The translations under genes were made by a program, and so were the position numbers. From contig CP075492.1 of the NCBI GenBank assembly GCA_021613535.1, positions 17,918,001 through 17,982,000 of the forward strand: 64,000 nt of DNA. The letters are read 5' to 3'. Source of the stretch: Adineta vaga. Its lineage: Eukaryota; Rotifera. The notes under the pieces are model-generated. The model did not search any database, had not been told where the DNA came from, and saw only the letters and a program-made list of their open reading frames with translations. Of the stretch, positions 22,664 to 34,665 are shown piece after piece (the first letter of the stretch is position 1; every line of letters starts with the position of its first letter).

Positions 22664-25600
22664 ATGAATATTAAACTGATATTTCAATGGTTTTATGATA
22701 AACTACAAAATTATAATCTTTTTATTTCGGAAGAAGATGATTATGATGATGAAATAGAACAACCTGAAAGTGTTTTAATTCATCAAAAATATTCAACATG
22801 GTTATATATCCTTCTATTTATATGTAAGTAAAGATAAGATTTTCAATTCTATTTAAATCTTTTTCAATTTTAGTATCATTCTATATTCTTTTCTTTTCAA
22901 CATTAATTAAACCACAATCAATAGAAAATGTTGCATCATTTATTACACCTACTATATTTGATGAATTATATAAACAATATCAAGAAACTCTTTCATGTCC
23001 ATGTACAATAAATTCAATTCCTTATAAAAATTTTACTGAAACTACAGTGAAAATACATTCAATTTGTACAAGTTTTTTTGTTAGTTCACAATGGATTGAA
23101 GTATTACATTTTGAAAACGTTAGACAATATAATACATTAGATTTTCGAACTACAGCTAGTTCTCAAGTAAGTCGTTTCTCACGAAATCATATTTGAAAAT
23201 TATTTAAAACAACTAAAGCTCGTCGGCGCCGACTCATTTTACCCACGCTATATCACCCACACAAACAACGCAGGTCCATACCGGCGCCCACTATAGTTTC
23301 GCCCAACCCCCACCCATGATTTCGAGCGTGCCTTGACTGATATTGAGTGAATATTTCATAATTATTTTATTCTTTAGTTTAAATTATTATCAAGTTTTTG
23401 TTCATTATCAGAAGATATTGTAAATCAAAATTTAATTGATCTTAATAATCGTGAACTTGTTAGTATTTATCTTCTTTCTCAAGAGACAATACAAAATGAA
23501 ACGAATGTAACAAGTCAATTTTATAAAACAAGTGGATCAATTCGAATAAATTCAATTTTGAACTATGTTCGTACAAATACTCATGCGAATTTTCTTATTT
23601 CAGCTCTTGGTACTAATTTAAAAATTCATCTTAATAAAGAGTATGATCTTGACGATCAGTATATGTATAATCTATATGCTCAACAAAATATTCTTGGCGA
23701 AGAAAAGCAATGCGGAAATTTCAATCCAATTTCCGAAGCAATTTTTGGAATTGAGCTAAATGATTCAGAATTTCTATCAAACTATGACAATTTATCTTAT
23801 GCAAATATAAATGGATTTTATGGAGCATGTACTCCACTTGAAGCACTTTTACCAAGTACTCTCGATTGTTTATATGATATTAAATGTCTTCGATTATTAA
23901 ACAATTATTTTCCAAAACTTAATCAAGTATTTTATTTGATTTTATAAAAAAATGATATTTTTTCTTTGATTTAGATGAATTTAACTTTTAATAATCTTAT
24001 TCTTAATTCATCTAATTTAAATCAAACTGTAATTAATTATTTATCAAATTTATTTATTAATGAATGGTTAACTGAAATAAATTATTTAAATTATTTTCAA
24101 ATATGTAATCCATTATATTGTACATATATAACAACAAATCATATGAATTTATCTGATACAATTACTCTTTTTATTAGTCTTTACGGTGGAATTATTATTA
24201 TTCTTCGTTTTATTTCACCTTTTCTTATTAATATTTTCTTTAAAAATCGAAATAATATTTTAAATTTACATCAATTTATTCAATGGTTAAAAAACTTAAA
24301 TCTATTTAAAAGAATTAATCAACGTTCAGATAATGATATAAAACAACAAAGAATAATAACACGTATTTATTTAATATTCTTTATAAGTATGTAGATATTT
24401 TTAATAACAAACTAATTTTCTTTTCTTTTTTGAATAAATATAGGTTTATTATTAATTTTATTTTTATTTACTTTGATGAGAAGTCAAATAATTCTAATAA
24501 CTATTTCCAAACCTTCATTATCAACTTATAAAACGTTAGAAAATTTATATACAAATACATTAAGATGTCCATGTACATTAACAACAATATCGTATGAAAA
24601 ATTTATTTCATTAAAACCTCATTTACATCAAATATGTTCAAGTTATTTTGTTGATCATAGTTGGATTGAATTATCAGCAAATCGATTTTCATGGATTCCT
24701 GCTGATTGGCGTACACGTGCGTTTTTATATTTTCAATTATTAGCTGATCTTTGTCAATTATCTAATAAAACTATTGATAATGCAATTAATAATTTTATGA
24801 AACAATCATTTATTTCATCAAATTTACTTATTCAAAATGATTTTAATATTCAAATTAATTCAATTTTACAACAATTTTTTCAATCAACATCAATATATTT
24901 TAATATTCTTATAGATACAGTACGTCTTATTATGCAAATAGATCAACCTTATATGGAGATACCTGTTGGTACAATTGATAGAATGCCGAAAGCTAAATTA
25001 ATTATAAAAAATCATCAAAATCAATCTTTTAATAATGAATCTAAAGTATATTTAGAAAAAACAATTTTCTTCTTCGAATATTTCTTGTCCGGGAACAAAA
25101 ATTTGTCATACCCACACTCAGAACAAGTTCTCAGGCGAATCCGGACAAGAAATACTCGAATATGGTGCTGTGACTTAACTTATATGAATATTTTTTATTT
25201 AGATATTATTTCTTTTACCTGGAACTACTGATATTAATTCAACTATGATTAATTGTATTTGTGCAACTAATCCATATTGTCAAAGTTCAAGTGCTATATA
25301 TATAGAAGATTTTATTGGATATGATCCATATCCAATTCTTGAATATATTATACCTGGAGCAAATACAGGATGTACACTTACGGATTCTGTTCTTTATTCA
25401 ACATTAGAATGTTTCTATTCAGATATAGAATGTTTTCCTATTATCTTATCTTATATTCGTGATAGAATTTTTGAAACTAATGGTAACGGTTCATTTTCTC
25501 ATGTTAAACCTCTTATTTATATTCCAACATTAACTCATTTTTCACCAAATATGACTATGAAAACAATACTCAGCGAAATTATGGTCGAACAATGGAATAC

Positions 25601-28600
25601 TTTGTTTTCTTATGAAAATTTTTATCAATCATGTTCACCTAGTCATTGTATTTATTCAGATGAAATTCATCGAAAACATATTAGCGAAGTTATATTAATA
25701 TTACTATCTATGATTGCTGGTCTTACTGCTTTATTACATTTTCTAACACCATTATTAATCAAAATTGTATTTATTCTAATCACAAAATTGACTAATAAAC
25801 ACTCACAAGAACAACAAGGTAATTCTATTTAGAAATGAAATTAATTCAACTATAATTTTTGTTTATTAATAGAACGTTTAAAATTATTTCTTCGATTAAA
25901 AATAATAATTTCTAATCAAATGAAATTCTTATTAACGATTATAATTAATCTGAATATTTTTCCTCGAAGAAATTTTAGTAATCAAATTGATTTAATAAAA
26001 GCTAAACATTATGGACAATGGGCAACTCGTCTTTATATTATTTTATTTCTTATTTGTTTAATCATTTTTACTATCTATACTATTATTCGACCGGAAATTA
26101 TAACAAAAAATTTTGATAAACCATCATTTTATTTATATAATCAATTATATAAAATTTATGGAAAGAATTTAAAATGTTCATGTTCAGTGATAACATCACC
26201 ATACAAAGAATTTTCTTCAATTAAATTAATTTATCATCAAGTAATTATTCTTTTCATACAAAAAAAACTTTCAGCGCAATTTCTTTTAGAATTAAAAATG
26301 TGAAACATGATGAACCTTTATATATCCTATAACGTACATATAGCTTCTCTGGTTTTGCGTGTATAATGTGAGGGGGGTCGAAATTTCTGCCCTTAAACAC
26401 GTTAATACTCTCTTTCAGATCATGTTTGATAAAATCTATAATTATTTTATTGATTAGGTTTGTACATCACCATTTATATTAGATGAATGGAGAAATAATT
26501 TAACAATTAATCTTGTTCCTGATCTTTCAATTTATGAACAAAAAGATTATCGTCGTTATCTTTCTTCACATTTACAATATCTTCAAGGTTTATGTCACTT
26601 ATCAATCAAATATACAGATAGTTCAATAAAACAATTTTTAACTTCACTTTTTCTTACAAATCAACTTCTTTCCGAAGAAGATTTTAATAATCAAATTGAT
26701 TATCTTATTCAACAAAATATAATCAATATTCCAATTGAATTTCTTCGTATTCTTTATTTAATTCGATCAATTGATAATGGAAATGCAATTATTTCAACAT
26801 TTCAAACAAATTATCAATATTTTTTTCAATGGATATCTGATGAATATTATCCTAATTATGCTAATATTCAATCAATGATTTATGATAATAAATGTTCATG
26901 TAATTTATATTCAAATTGTACAAGTTCAGCATATTTAATTGAAAGAAATTCATCAAAATCTATTGAATTAAATGGATTAAAAATCGGATGTAAACCAAGT
27001 GAATCATTTCTTTTATCAACTCTTGAATGTTTTTATAATCAATCATGTTTAAATCTAATTGAACAAAATACAACAAAATCACTTTCAATCTTAATCAAAA
27101 GTCGTTTTTTAATAAATACAACAATTAATCAATTAATTCATAATTTATTTATTGAAGAATGGAATATAACAAAAGATTATTTTTCTTATTTTCATCAATG
27201 TTCACCATTAATATGTTCATATAATTATATTCAACAAACAAATCTATTTAACATCATAACTATTTTACTTGGTCTTCAAGGTGGTTTATCAATTGTTCTT
27301 AAATGGATTTGTCCAAAATTAATTGAAATAATTATGAAAATTTATTATTATTATAAAAAACGAACAACAACAATTGTTGAACCTATTGTCAATAGAAATA
27401 TGAATTCAATATCGAATATTTTTATATTACAGTAGGTCTTAAATTCTTTCTTTTTTTATATATTTATTCAAATAATTTTCGTAGAAATAGAATTTTCATA
27501 TCTCGTCGTAAAACTATCCTATGGATTATATTTTTAATAATTATTCTAATAATTTTGATATTATTTTCTATTTTTTATGCTCAACAAGGTAAATCTATTA
27601 AATTAATAGAAGAATAAACATTTTCTTTCTTTCTTTCTGTTTCGAAATAGTTCTTTCAATACCTCAAACGACACAAACTATTACAACAATTTCATCAACA
27701 TCAACAACAACAACAACAACGACAATATCAACAATAATTAGTAAGTAAATCTTGAGGGTGTAGGTGTGAGTGACGAAGATATATCCATACACACCCTCAA
27801 TATGAATAATGTTTTGTTTATCTCCTTTATAGTCCCATCACATCCATTAATGTTTAAAGAAATCTCTGGATCTCCTATCAATCATAGTTGTTATTTTTTA
27901 AGATTACTAATAGTGATTGATTTTAATCATGATAATCTATTAGATCTTATTTTTATATGTATAAATGAGCCGATTTTATATATTCTATTGGGTAATATTG
28001 ATGGTACTTTCAAAGAACCAATTGATTTCTTCTTCGAAAATGATTTTATAACCGATATAATTATTGCAAATGATTTTGATAATAATAATCAAATAGATCT
28101 GATTGTTTTTGATATTTATAGTACATTGATGAGTATTTTATTAGGAAATATCAATGGAACTTTTGGATCATTATTACCAATTATGAAAGAAAATTTTTAT
28201 TCATTAATAGAAACAAAAACAATTGATTTGAATGATGATAATTATTTAGATATTATTGTAATAACTTATGATAACAATATAATTATATTGTTAGGAAATG
28301 GAAAAGGAAATTTTACATTACGTTCAAAACTTTCTATGGGATCTAATAGTCAACCAAGATCACTTACAATTGTTGATTTTAATAATGATAAGAAATTGGA
28401 TATTGCTTGTAGTAGTTCACCTACTATGGGTATTGGAATCTTTTTTGGTAATGATAATGGAAGTTTTAATTTATATAAATGGATTTTTACTGGAAGTGAT
28501 TCGAATCCAACAGATATTATTGCTATGGACATGAATAATGATAATCAACTAGATATTATGTTTGTTAATTATGGAAATAAAATTTTTAGTTTATTAATAA

Positions 28601-28947
28601 TTTATGATAATGGTACTTTTAAAACATCAATTAATTTTATTGAAGAATTTTCTACGTCTCTTGAGTATATTACTGTTAATGATTTCAATTGTGATGGTAT
28701 TTTCGATATAATAATTAGTCATTATTCTCCTTCAGGTATAACGGCATTAATTGGATATAATAATCAATATTTTGGAATACAAACATTATTTTCTAATCTA
28801 TTTGGTAATACACTTTCTACACATTTTATTGGGGATTTTAATAATGATCAATATCAAGATATATTTTTTATTGATTATGAAACAAATACACCAATTGTTC
28901 TTTTAAATATATTTAATTCTTCTTGTAAAAATCGTAGAAAATATTAA
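22664..28947 (+). CDS. Three-module polytopic Cys-rich membrane protein with C-terminal FG-GAP propeller, about 1760 residues
   Basis: Eleven exons join in phase: 22664-22823, 22874-23166, 23378-23926, 23975-24386, 24444-25045, 25203-25818, 25873-26240, 26458-27431, 27485-27589, 27651-27740 and 27833-28947. Three homologous modules (exons 1-4, 5-6, 7-8) each have a TM segment, an ectodomain of about 300-350 residues, then a second TM. Shared motifs are L-x-C-P/S-C...PY..F, H..CSS.FV...WIE, a C.P.D/E..L.STL.C.Y...C block and EEW...YF..C.P..C.Y. Exon 9 gives a seventh TM (TILWIIFLIIILIILILFSI), exon 10 a Thr linker, and exon 11 five to seven FG-GAP/VCBS repeats (DFNNDKKLDIACS, DMNNDNQLDIMFVN). 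The predicted topology is cytoplasmic N-terminus, three ectodomains, and the propeller outside. No stops are seen. I recognise no named family for the module. Regulation is unknown. Confidence 0.85.
23215..23335. repeat. GC-rich TGTGGG-like patch inside intron 2
   Basis: Inside the 211-bp intron 23167-23377, CCCACGC, CACCCACAC and CCCCCACCCA motifs stand out against the A+T-rich surroundings and look inserted. No clear arms are visible. Confidence 0.45.
25046..25202. repeat. Intron 5 enlarged by a foldback with near-perfect 20-bp arms
   Basis: TTCGAATATTTCTTGTCCGG at 25073-25092 and CCGGACAAGAAATACTCGAA at 25141-25160 form arms with one mismatch. The spacer contains CATACCCACACTC. The enclosing 157-bp segment has a GTATAT donor at 25046 and a TTTTATTTAG acceptor ending at 25202. 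Splicing it joins ...ESK to ILFLLPGTT in frame. Confidence 0.85.
27752..27800. repeat. TGTGGG-type hairpin inside intron 10
   Basis: TTGAGGGTGTAGGTGTGAG (27752-27770) faces TACACACCCTCAA (27788-27800). The intron is 27741-27832, GTAAGT...TTTATAG, between the Thr linker and the FG-GAP exon. Confidence 0.8.
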
Positions 28948-29032
28948 AAATTTATTTTCTTCTTTTTTTATTTGTATCGTAATAAAATAATACATTTGTT
29001 TTGATGAAAATTCAAACTAACGGGCTGTCAAA

Positions 29033-29087
29033 GTTTGAGTGTGGGCGTCAGCTAGAGACAGGCTAACCGAGATTTACACCCTCAAAC
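29033..29087. repeat. TGTGGG-type hairpin
   Basis: GTTTGAGTGTGGGCGT at 29033-29048 faces TACACCCTCAAAC at 29075-29087. Confidence 0.7.
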
Positions 29088-29109
29088 AGGTTCAACACTC
29101 AGTTTTGCA

Positions 29110-29500
29110 TGCATTATAATTTCCTTAATGAGTTATATCGCACGGGATCAACAGATAGTACAGGAAAAACATCAAGCATTGAAACGTATTGGTTTAGATT
29201 TACGTGAACAAGGCTTGGATGACATTGTTGGAAAATGGTCTAAATCTTTGTGGTCGGGTCATTAATGAAAATGATTATTGCTCTGAAACAGTTAAATTAG
29301 ATGAATAATTTCTAAAGATCATTGAAAAAGTGAATCAATCGGAAACTTACCAAATATATGTGCATGAGTGTTTGATAGCTCTACATAATATCTGTCTGAA
29401 GCAGTTATGATAAAAGTATATAACTGACCTATCAGAAATGAATTGATATTTCGACAATCTGATGTAAAAAGACCACTTGAATACACTTATTTGCAGTAAA
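29110..29500 (+). other. Intergenic, possible coding remnant
   Basis: A reading near 29150-29260 (QALKRIGLDLREQGLDDIVG) looks protein-like but ends quickly in stops. It is not assignable to a family. Confidence 0.25.
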
Positions 29501-29516
29501 AAAACAATAATCATCT

Positions 29517-29560
29517 GGGTGTGTGGTGTGGCTCACATTGAAAGACAACCCACACCCACA
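29517..29560. repeat. TGTGGG-type hairpin
   Basis: GGGTGTGTGGTGTGG at 29517-29531 faces ACCCACACCCACA at 29548-29560. Confidence 0.75.
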
Positions 29561-29730
29561 TCCTTATCCAAGATTTATTACCATTATATTAGATGTATTA
29601 TGATCAAATAGCATAGAAAGATAGAGCCTCCTTTTCTCTATCAGACAATACAAAAAGAAAATTTTTTGGAATATATTATACGAGAATAAAGTGTCAGTGC
29701 CACTACTTTTGGTATGCCCTAAGTAGTACA

Positions 29731-31092
29731 TTAATCGACAACTGACGCATATTCCGAAGTGTCACTATTCCTAGTTTTTTCATTCAGAAATCGAAGATAC
29801 ATCATAGTTATAGTTGGTGGAATAAGACGATGAAACTCTTCTTCATAAAGTGGTGGTCCATCGGTTGGGAAAGTCGTACATGAATAACCATATTTACGAT
29901 AAATTGAAGCTTTCAAGTACCCAGCCGTATTAGCGTATCGTCTAAGAACACGCCAAGGATTTGACAAGTGCATTACTTCGGGATACTTTGGTTCGGGAGA
30001 ATATTTCAGATGTGGATGGTATTTTATCATGTTAGCATGTAAGAAAAGAATTTCACCAAACGGATCATGTTGCACCATTGTATGTCCACAAAATTCACTA
30101 GATTCACTGCTATTCAAACTTCTGTGATAAAATCCAGCGATGGCAAGATACTTTCGAATGAAATAAAATGGGATGTTTAATACTCTCCAGCTTAAACGAA
30201 AAGTATCCTTATCTCCTAAGAGTATTTTCATTACATCCGAATCTCCATTTAAATGTAAAGACAAATGTAACGCTTTCCAGCTAAGCTTCTTGTTGATTAC
30301 TAGTTGGCCTGCTTCTTGCTCATAGTCTTCCGCTCGACAAGTTAGATTTAATATTTTCCAGATAGGATTGTTCTGAGAAGATGTCCAGAAATCCGGCCAG
30401 AAAATGGCTGCCGATCTTGTATAATGGGGTAGGTCAAACAAATATTCTGGATCACAGACAGGAATATTATCCGCATCTAGCCAAAGAATATGCTCAAAAC
30501 TTGATTCTATAAGAGCACGTAATTTGATAGCATATCTGTTTGAGCTTCGATCTTGAACACTTTTTCTGTTGCCCAGTATGTGTACTGACACGTGGTTAAT
30601 ATTTTGCAATTCAGACAACTGATTCTCATTTAATTCATTGGGAAACTGGAAAATCTCTACAGGCAACGTACAATTCAGCCACCGAAGTAAGCGGAGAGTT
30701 GCTAAAAACCGAGAGTAGACGGATTTTCGTGTTGATGTTACGATGCCTCGCCCTTGAAACTTGTTAACCGGATATTCATCGACTGTATCCATGAACGATT
30801 TCCACTTCATCCTTATTCGGTTAATTTTCTCTTCGTGGAAAACATCCCAGTTTCTTTCGTCTTTTAAACATGGTGTATAGGTTTTCTTTTCAGTAGGCAA
30901 GGAGAAAAGCTCGTCTTGATTACCACTTTGATCAAAATCACCATCGATCTGCCTTGGTAAATTATGAGTTTGTAATGCAGTATACCAAATATTGAAAACC
31001 GTAAGACAAAATGCAGTAATGTATGTTGTTAACTTTCTTTTTGATAAACCGTAGCAGTGTGTGAGTATGCTTCTCTGGAATCTCTTCGACAT
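29731..31092 (-). CDS. GT71-like alpha-mannosyltransferase (MNN2/MNN5 type), type II membrane protein
   Basis: A single 453-codon ORF. The short basic N-terminus is followed by a TM anchor (TTYITAFCLTVFNIWYTAL), as in Golgi type II enzymes. The catalytic domain starts at about residue 110 with GRGIVTSTRKSVYSRFLATL and LPVEIFQFPNEL, continues with the YAIKLRALIESSFEHILWLD segment and a DADN metal-binding motif (about residue 217), then FWPDFW, QEAGQLVINK and a late GFYH...FCGHTMVQHDPFGE region. This order is that of fungal MNN2-like alpha-1,2-mannosyltransferases (GT71), which add mannose branches to glycans. The family is mainly fungal, so horizontal acquisition is possible but untested. It has no introns, no lesions and clearly higher GC than the adjacent plus-strand gene. 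The start chosen is the first Met before the anchor. Confidence 0.8.
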   Translation of the reverse strand: MSKRFQRSILTHCYGLSKRKLTTYITAFCLTVFNIWYTALQTHNLPRQIDGDFDQSGNQDELFSLPTEKKTYTPCLKDERNWDVFHEEKINRIRMKWKSFMDTVDEYPVNKFQGRGIVTSTRKSVYSRFLATLRLLRWLNCTLPVEIFQFPNELNENQLSELQNINHVSVHILGNRKSVQDRSSNRYAIKLRALIESSFEHILWLDADNIPVCDPEYLFDLPHYTRSAAIFWPDFWTSSQNNPIWKILNLTCRAEDYEQEAGQLVINKKLSWKALHLSLHLNGDSDVMKILLGDKDTFRLSWRVLNIPFYFIRKYLAIAGFYHRSLNSSESSEFCGHTMVQHDPFGEILFLHANMIKYHPHLKYSPEPKYPEVMHLSNPWRVLRRYANTAGYLKASIYRKYGYSCTTFPTDGPPLYEEEFHRLIPPTITMMYLRFLNEKTRNSDTSEYASVVD

Positions 31093-33640
31093 TCCCTTAA
31101 ATGATTAAATAAAAATCAATAGTAAAGAGTGATTTATGAAGTGACAAAATTCATCATCTATCTAATACATTACGATTTTCAGATATTACAATCATATAAA
31201 TACTATCTGCACCATCACTCTAAATTATGTTCTCTTACGAAATAATATATCCAATTCGTAAACTTTTATTTGATGTCAAAAAATGGAACGAGAAACTTTG
31301 GAAACTGTAAAAGTGTTAGAGCAATAGATTTGGAATTCGAGTAACTATATGAATATATCTTTTTGGTTTCGGAAATATTTCACTAAAATTCAGTGAGTTA
31401 TACAAACTCCTTGAATCTGAAAAAGGAATGTTGCAAAACATAAACTAGTTTTCGAATTTCTGTGTGAAGACTTCGCAGATCGTTTGATACTTTTGAAACA
31501 GCATAGTTTTAGCTCCAAATTCTTCACTTAGTCACAACTTCATGTATGTGAAAGAGTAGACAGATATTACGTACAAATATAAAAGACTAAATAGTGGCTG
31601 CAACGAGTTGAACGTAGTTATGTCTGATTGCCAATAGTAACTAAATTGAAAATCTTCGAAGGGTTCCAACAGTAGCTTTTTTTTATAAAGTAGAAGCACT
31701 CTAAATGACTCAAACTATTTCTAGAAGTCAATGTAATCCGTCTATTTACCGATATATATATATATGTAAGAGTATCTAGTGAATTAGGATACTTAATCAT
31801 GCTGTTGTATACGTCATTTCTATAATATATCTAGATTATACATCTATTTTAACCAGAACGTCCTAGTTCTCCTTAAAATTTGTGCATAACAAATGATCAA
31901 TTGCATACGAATACTATGATTGGTAAAAAGACTTTTTATTAATTTCAGATTGGGATGTAAAAATATATCCTTTTGCACGAGAGTTGTACAGTTCATTGTG
32001 TGTCTTACTCATTTAATATCCACCGATAGAAGAGAGATATAAATCATTATGGTTACCTGAAATAAATTTTCTTTTACTGATTTTCGAGGCTTTCTATAAG
32101 ACACATTAGGTGACGAGTGCGCTGAGAATGCAACAGCGACCACAAAACATATCATGTAACCAATAGTATTTATATGCTCCTTGGTGTGTTTCAATACTGT
32201 ATTTGTGTTGGCTTTTTATATATTAAACAAATTAATGTACTAGAAAGAAACAATACTTATTGAGAGAAAATATAATGCGCATTATGAACTTGTAAATGAG
32301 ACGTGTTCTGTGTGTATATATTATCTATTTTCGTATCTCGCTTCTTCTACTTTCTTAAACCGCATGTCGTTTTTTTTCTGTTAAAATGATTCCGTTTATA
32401 TATATAAAAGTAACATTACTCTCTTTAAGTCCATATAATTACTTCACTGAGGATTTACCCAATCATTTCTTGATGAATATGAAGCTTGCACTTATCTGTT
32501 TCAGTCATAGAAAAATCGGTTCATTTGCTCCAGTTGTAATGCAGATATTCAATTTTTATGATTCGGTTACGTTACTTATGCGTCACACTGTATAATAATA
32601 ACAAAACAGATTTTACTCAAAAATTTCTCATTACAATATTAATGAAAGAATGATGAAATAGCATAAAGAAATAGGGTATCATTTTCACTGTATACACTAC
32701 ATAAAAATAGTCTCATTTAGCTTTCTATAAGGAACCAAAGTAGTATGACCACTATTTTTCATATTCCGAAATTAGTTTACTAGATCGACCATGTATCATA
32801 GGATTATATATGATTTACTAACCGCAGTAAAAACAAACCTTAGACATTACCAGCATTATCTTGGAAAGCAGCGGCATTAACGACCGTGTTCCATTCCTTT
32901 TTTAATATATACTGCAATGGTTCTTTCGAGAAAAGATTTTTTCGTATAGAAAACTAATGTGACTTGTTGAAATAAAAAAAAATATTTTTTTAGTCGACAT
33001 TTTGCGATAAAATTATAACCAATATATGTGCGGTCGACAAGATTGTACAATGTAAATAAAAAAAGCTACACTTCCGAACTCGCGAGTACACGCTCTGAAT
33101 CGTCATCTACAAAAACTTATTTTTTGGAATACGGAACTCAAAAAAGTTTCGTAAATGATGACTCGGAGAGTGTACTCGTTGTTAGATCCTTTTCTGGCTT
33201 CGCAGATGTTGAAAACCGCTTTTTCAACATGTTGACAATATTGGCTACTTAAAGAAGTACATCTACTCACCATTACTAGAATGCAAGGTGAAACGAATGA
33301 AACAAAAAGGTACATGTGAAGAAAAAGAAAACAGTAGCTATACGATAGAGAGCTGTATTTACGTGTGTATCCGCGCATGACTATTTAGCTAGTATGTGCG
33401 TTAACGACTGATGCGTCATATAAATATAATATTTTTCGTTTCTACTCACTTCCTTTCGGCTATTAGTAAATATGCCGTATGTATATGACATTGAAACTAG
33501 CAAAGTATTGTTAGTCATCTAATGAATAAAATTAACCAAATTCTATTAATAAACTTTTGTGATCGTACTGATCTCAATAAGCTTGCCTAATTAAACTATT
33601 TTACAGAATCTCAAAAGTTTCATATTTATGCACTGAACGA
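31093..33640. other. Gene-poor stretch, one foldback
   Basis: Only short, frame-scattered ORFs and an AT microsatellite near 31750. A foldback lies at about 33080-33182 (CGAGTACACGCTCTGAATCG against the inverted GAGTCATCATTTACGAAAC-type arm). No gene is supported. Confidence 0.5.
33080..33182. repeat. Small foldback
   Basis: CGAGTACACGCTCTGAATCG (from about 33080) is repeated inverted with mismatches, ending GACTCGGAGAGTGTACTCG at about 33160-33180. The arms total about 35 bp. Confidence 0.6.
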
Positions 33641-33744
33641 TTTTAAGTTCAGTGGAATGGAAATGATCATCACGATCATAGATGACTACGAAACGTTCGT
33701 TTTTGTGTTTTTTTTTGGGAGAGAAACTCCAATCATTGATACCC

Positions 33745-33797
33745 TGAGGGTGGGCGTGGGTTTCTTTGTTATATTCAGATCCACGCCCACACCCTCA
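33745..33797. repeat. TGTGGG-type hairpin, long arms
   Basis: TGAGGGTGGGCGTGGG at 33745-33760 faces CCACGCCCACACCCTCA at 33781-33797, nearly perfect pairing around a 20-base loop. Confidence 0.85.
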
Positions 33798-34049
33798 AGA
33801 TGATACTTCTATAGCAAAAAATATTAAGTGTGATAAAATTAAAGTGAGCATAATGTTGATCAACTTGAATTGTAGCTACGATATTTCATAATAATTATTT
33901 AGGGTCATGAAATAGCGTGTCATATACTTGCACCATCACTTATAAATACTATTGTTACTGAATTACGAAATATTTCATTTTTCTCAATTTATTATGATGC
34001 TTCAAAATAAAGGAAATGTTAATGTAGTTCCAATCGTAGTATAATACTT

Positions 34050-34095
34050 GATGGTGTGAGTACTTCTATCTTCTGTCACCCATATCCACACCATC
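34050..34095. repeat. TGTGGG-type hairpin, loop family B
   Basis: GATGGTGTGAG at 34050-34060 pairs with CCACACCATC at 34086-34095. The loop ATCTTCTGTCACCCATAT is closely matched at 41498-41516. Confidence 0.75.
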
Positions 34096-34169
34096 GCCCA
34101 AAACGATTGATCTTGATAATCTTTATAATAGTGATTATAATCATATCAAATCAATATATTTTGATTTGA

Positions 34170-34665
34170 AAAACAAATTTGGTGGAATTAAATGTACAAG
34201 TACAATCGTTTATTTTCTCCAGTTTAGGTGGATCGGAATATCGTGGAACATCAGTTAATTATGAAACAAACTTATGTGATGACTGTGATCTCAAGGACAC
34301 TCTTGATGATAATGATACTACTGATAAGGAACCTAATGTGAAAACTTCTAAACATGAGAAAATCAATAAATCAATTCGTCCAGATCATTTATGTTCTTTT
34401 TAACTTGATGGTGAACATGCACCTGATCTATGAAAATTGATTGAGTTCGTATTTGCTATTCCAGCGTCGAATGCTTTTTGTTAGTCAGTTTTTAGCCACA
34501 TGAACTTTTTATGGAACAATAACAGAAATAAGATGAAACACAATTTGGTTGGAGCTGAATTAAAATTCAAAATGAAAACCCATTTAACATGTACAGAGTT
34601 TTATGATTATCTCCTATCTAAACCGGATATACTAAAAAATTCGATCGTCACATAAATACAGTCAC
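34170..34665 (+). pseudogene. hAT transposase C-terminal relic
   Basis: One frame runs from LNVQVQSFIFSSLGG (34182) through stops TAA (34401), TGA (about 34431) and TAG (about 34482). The portion after the first stop reads LIEFVFAIPASNAFC, SVFSHMNFLWNNNRNKM, LVGAELKFKMKT and CTEFYDYLL. This matches the hAT dimerisation block (P-A/S-S-N-A...ERVFS...W...RN.L....V.AEL). The element is therefore a dead hAT copy. The N-terminal catalytic part was not located. Confidence 0.65.

Noticed and set aside
25046-25231. Frameshift mutation in module 2 of the three-module gene
   Set aside because: A canonical intron restores phase and gives the expected protein sequence on both sides.
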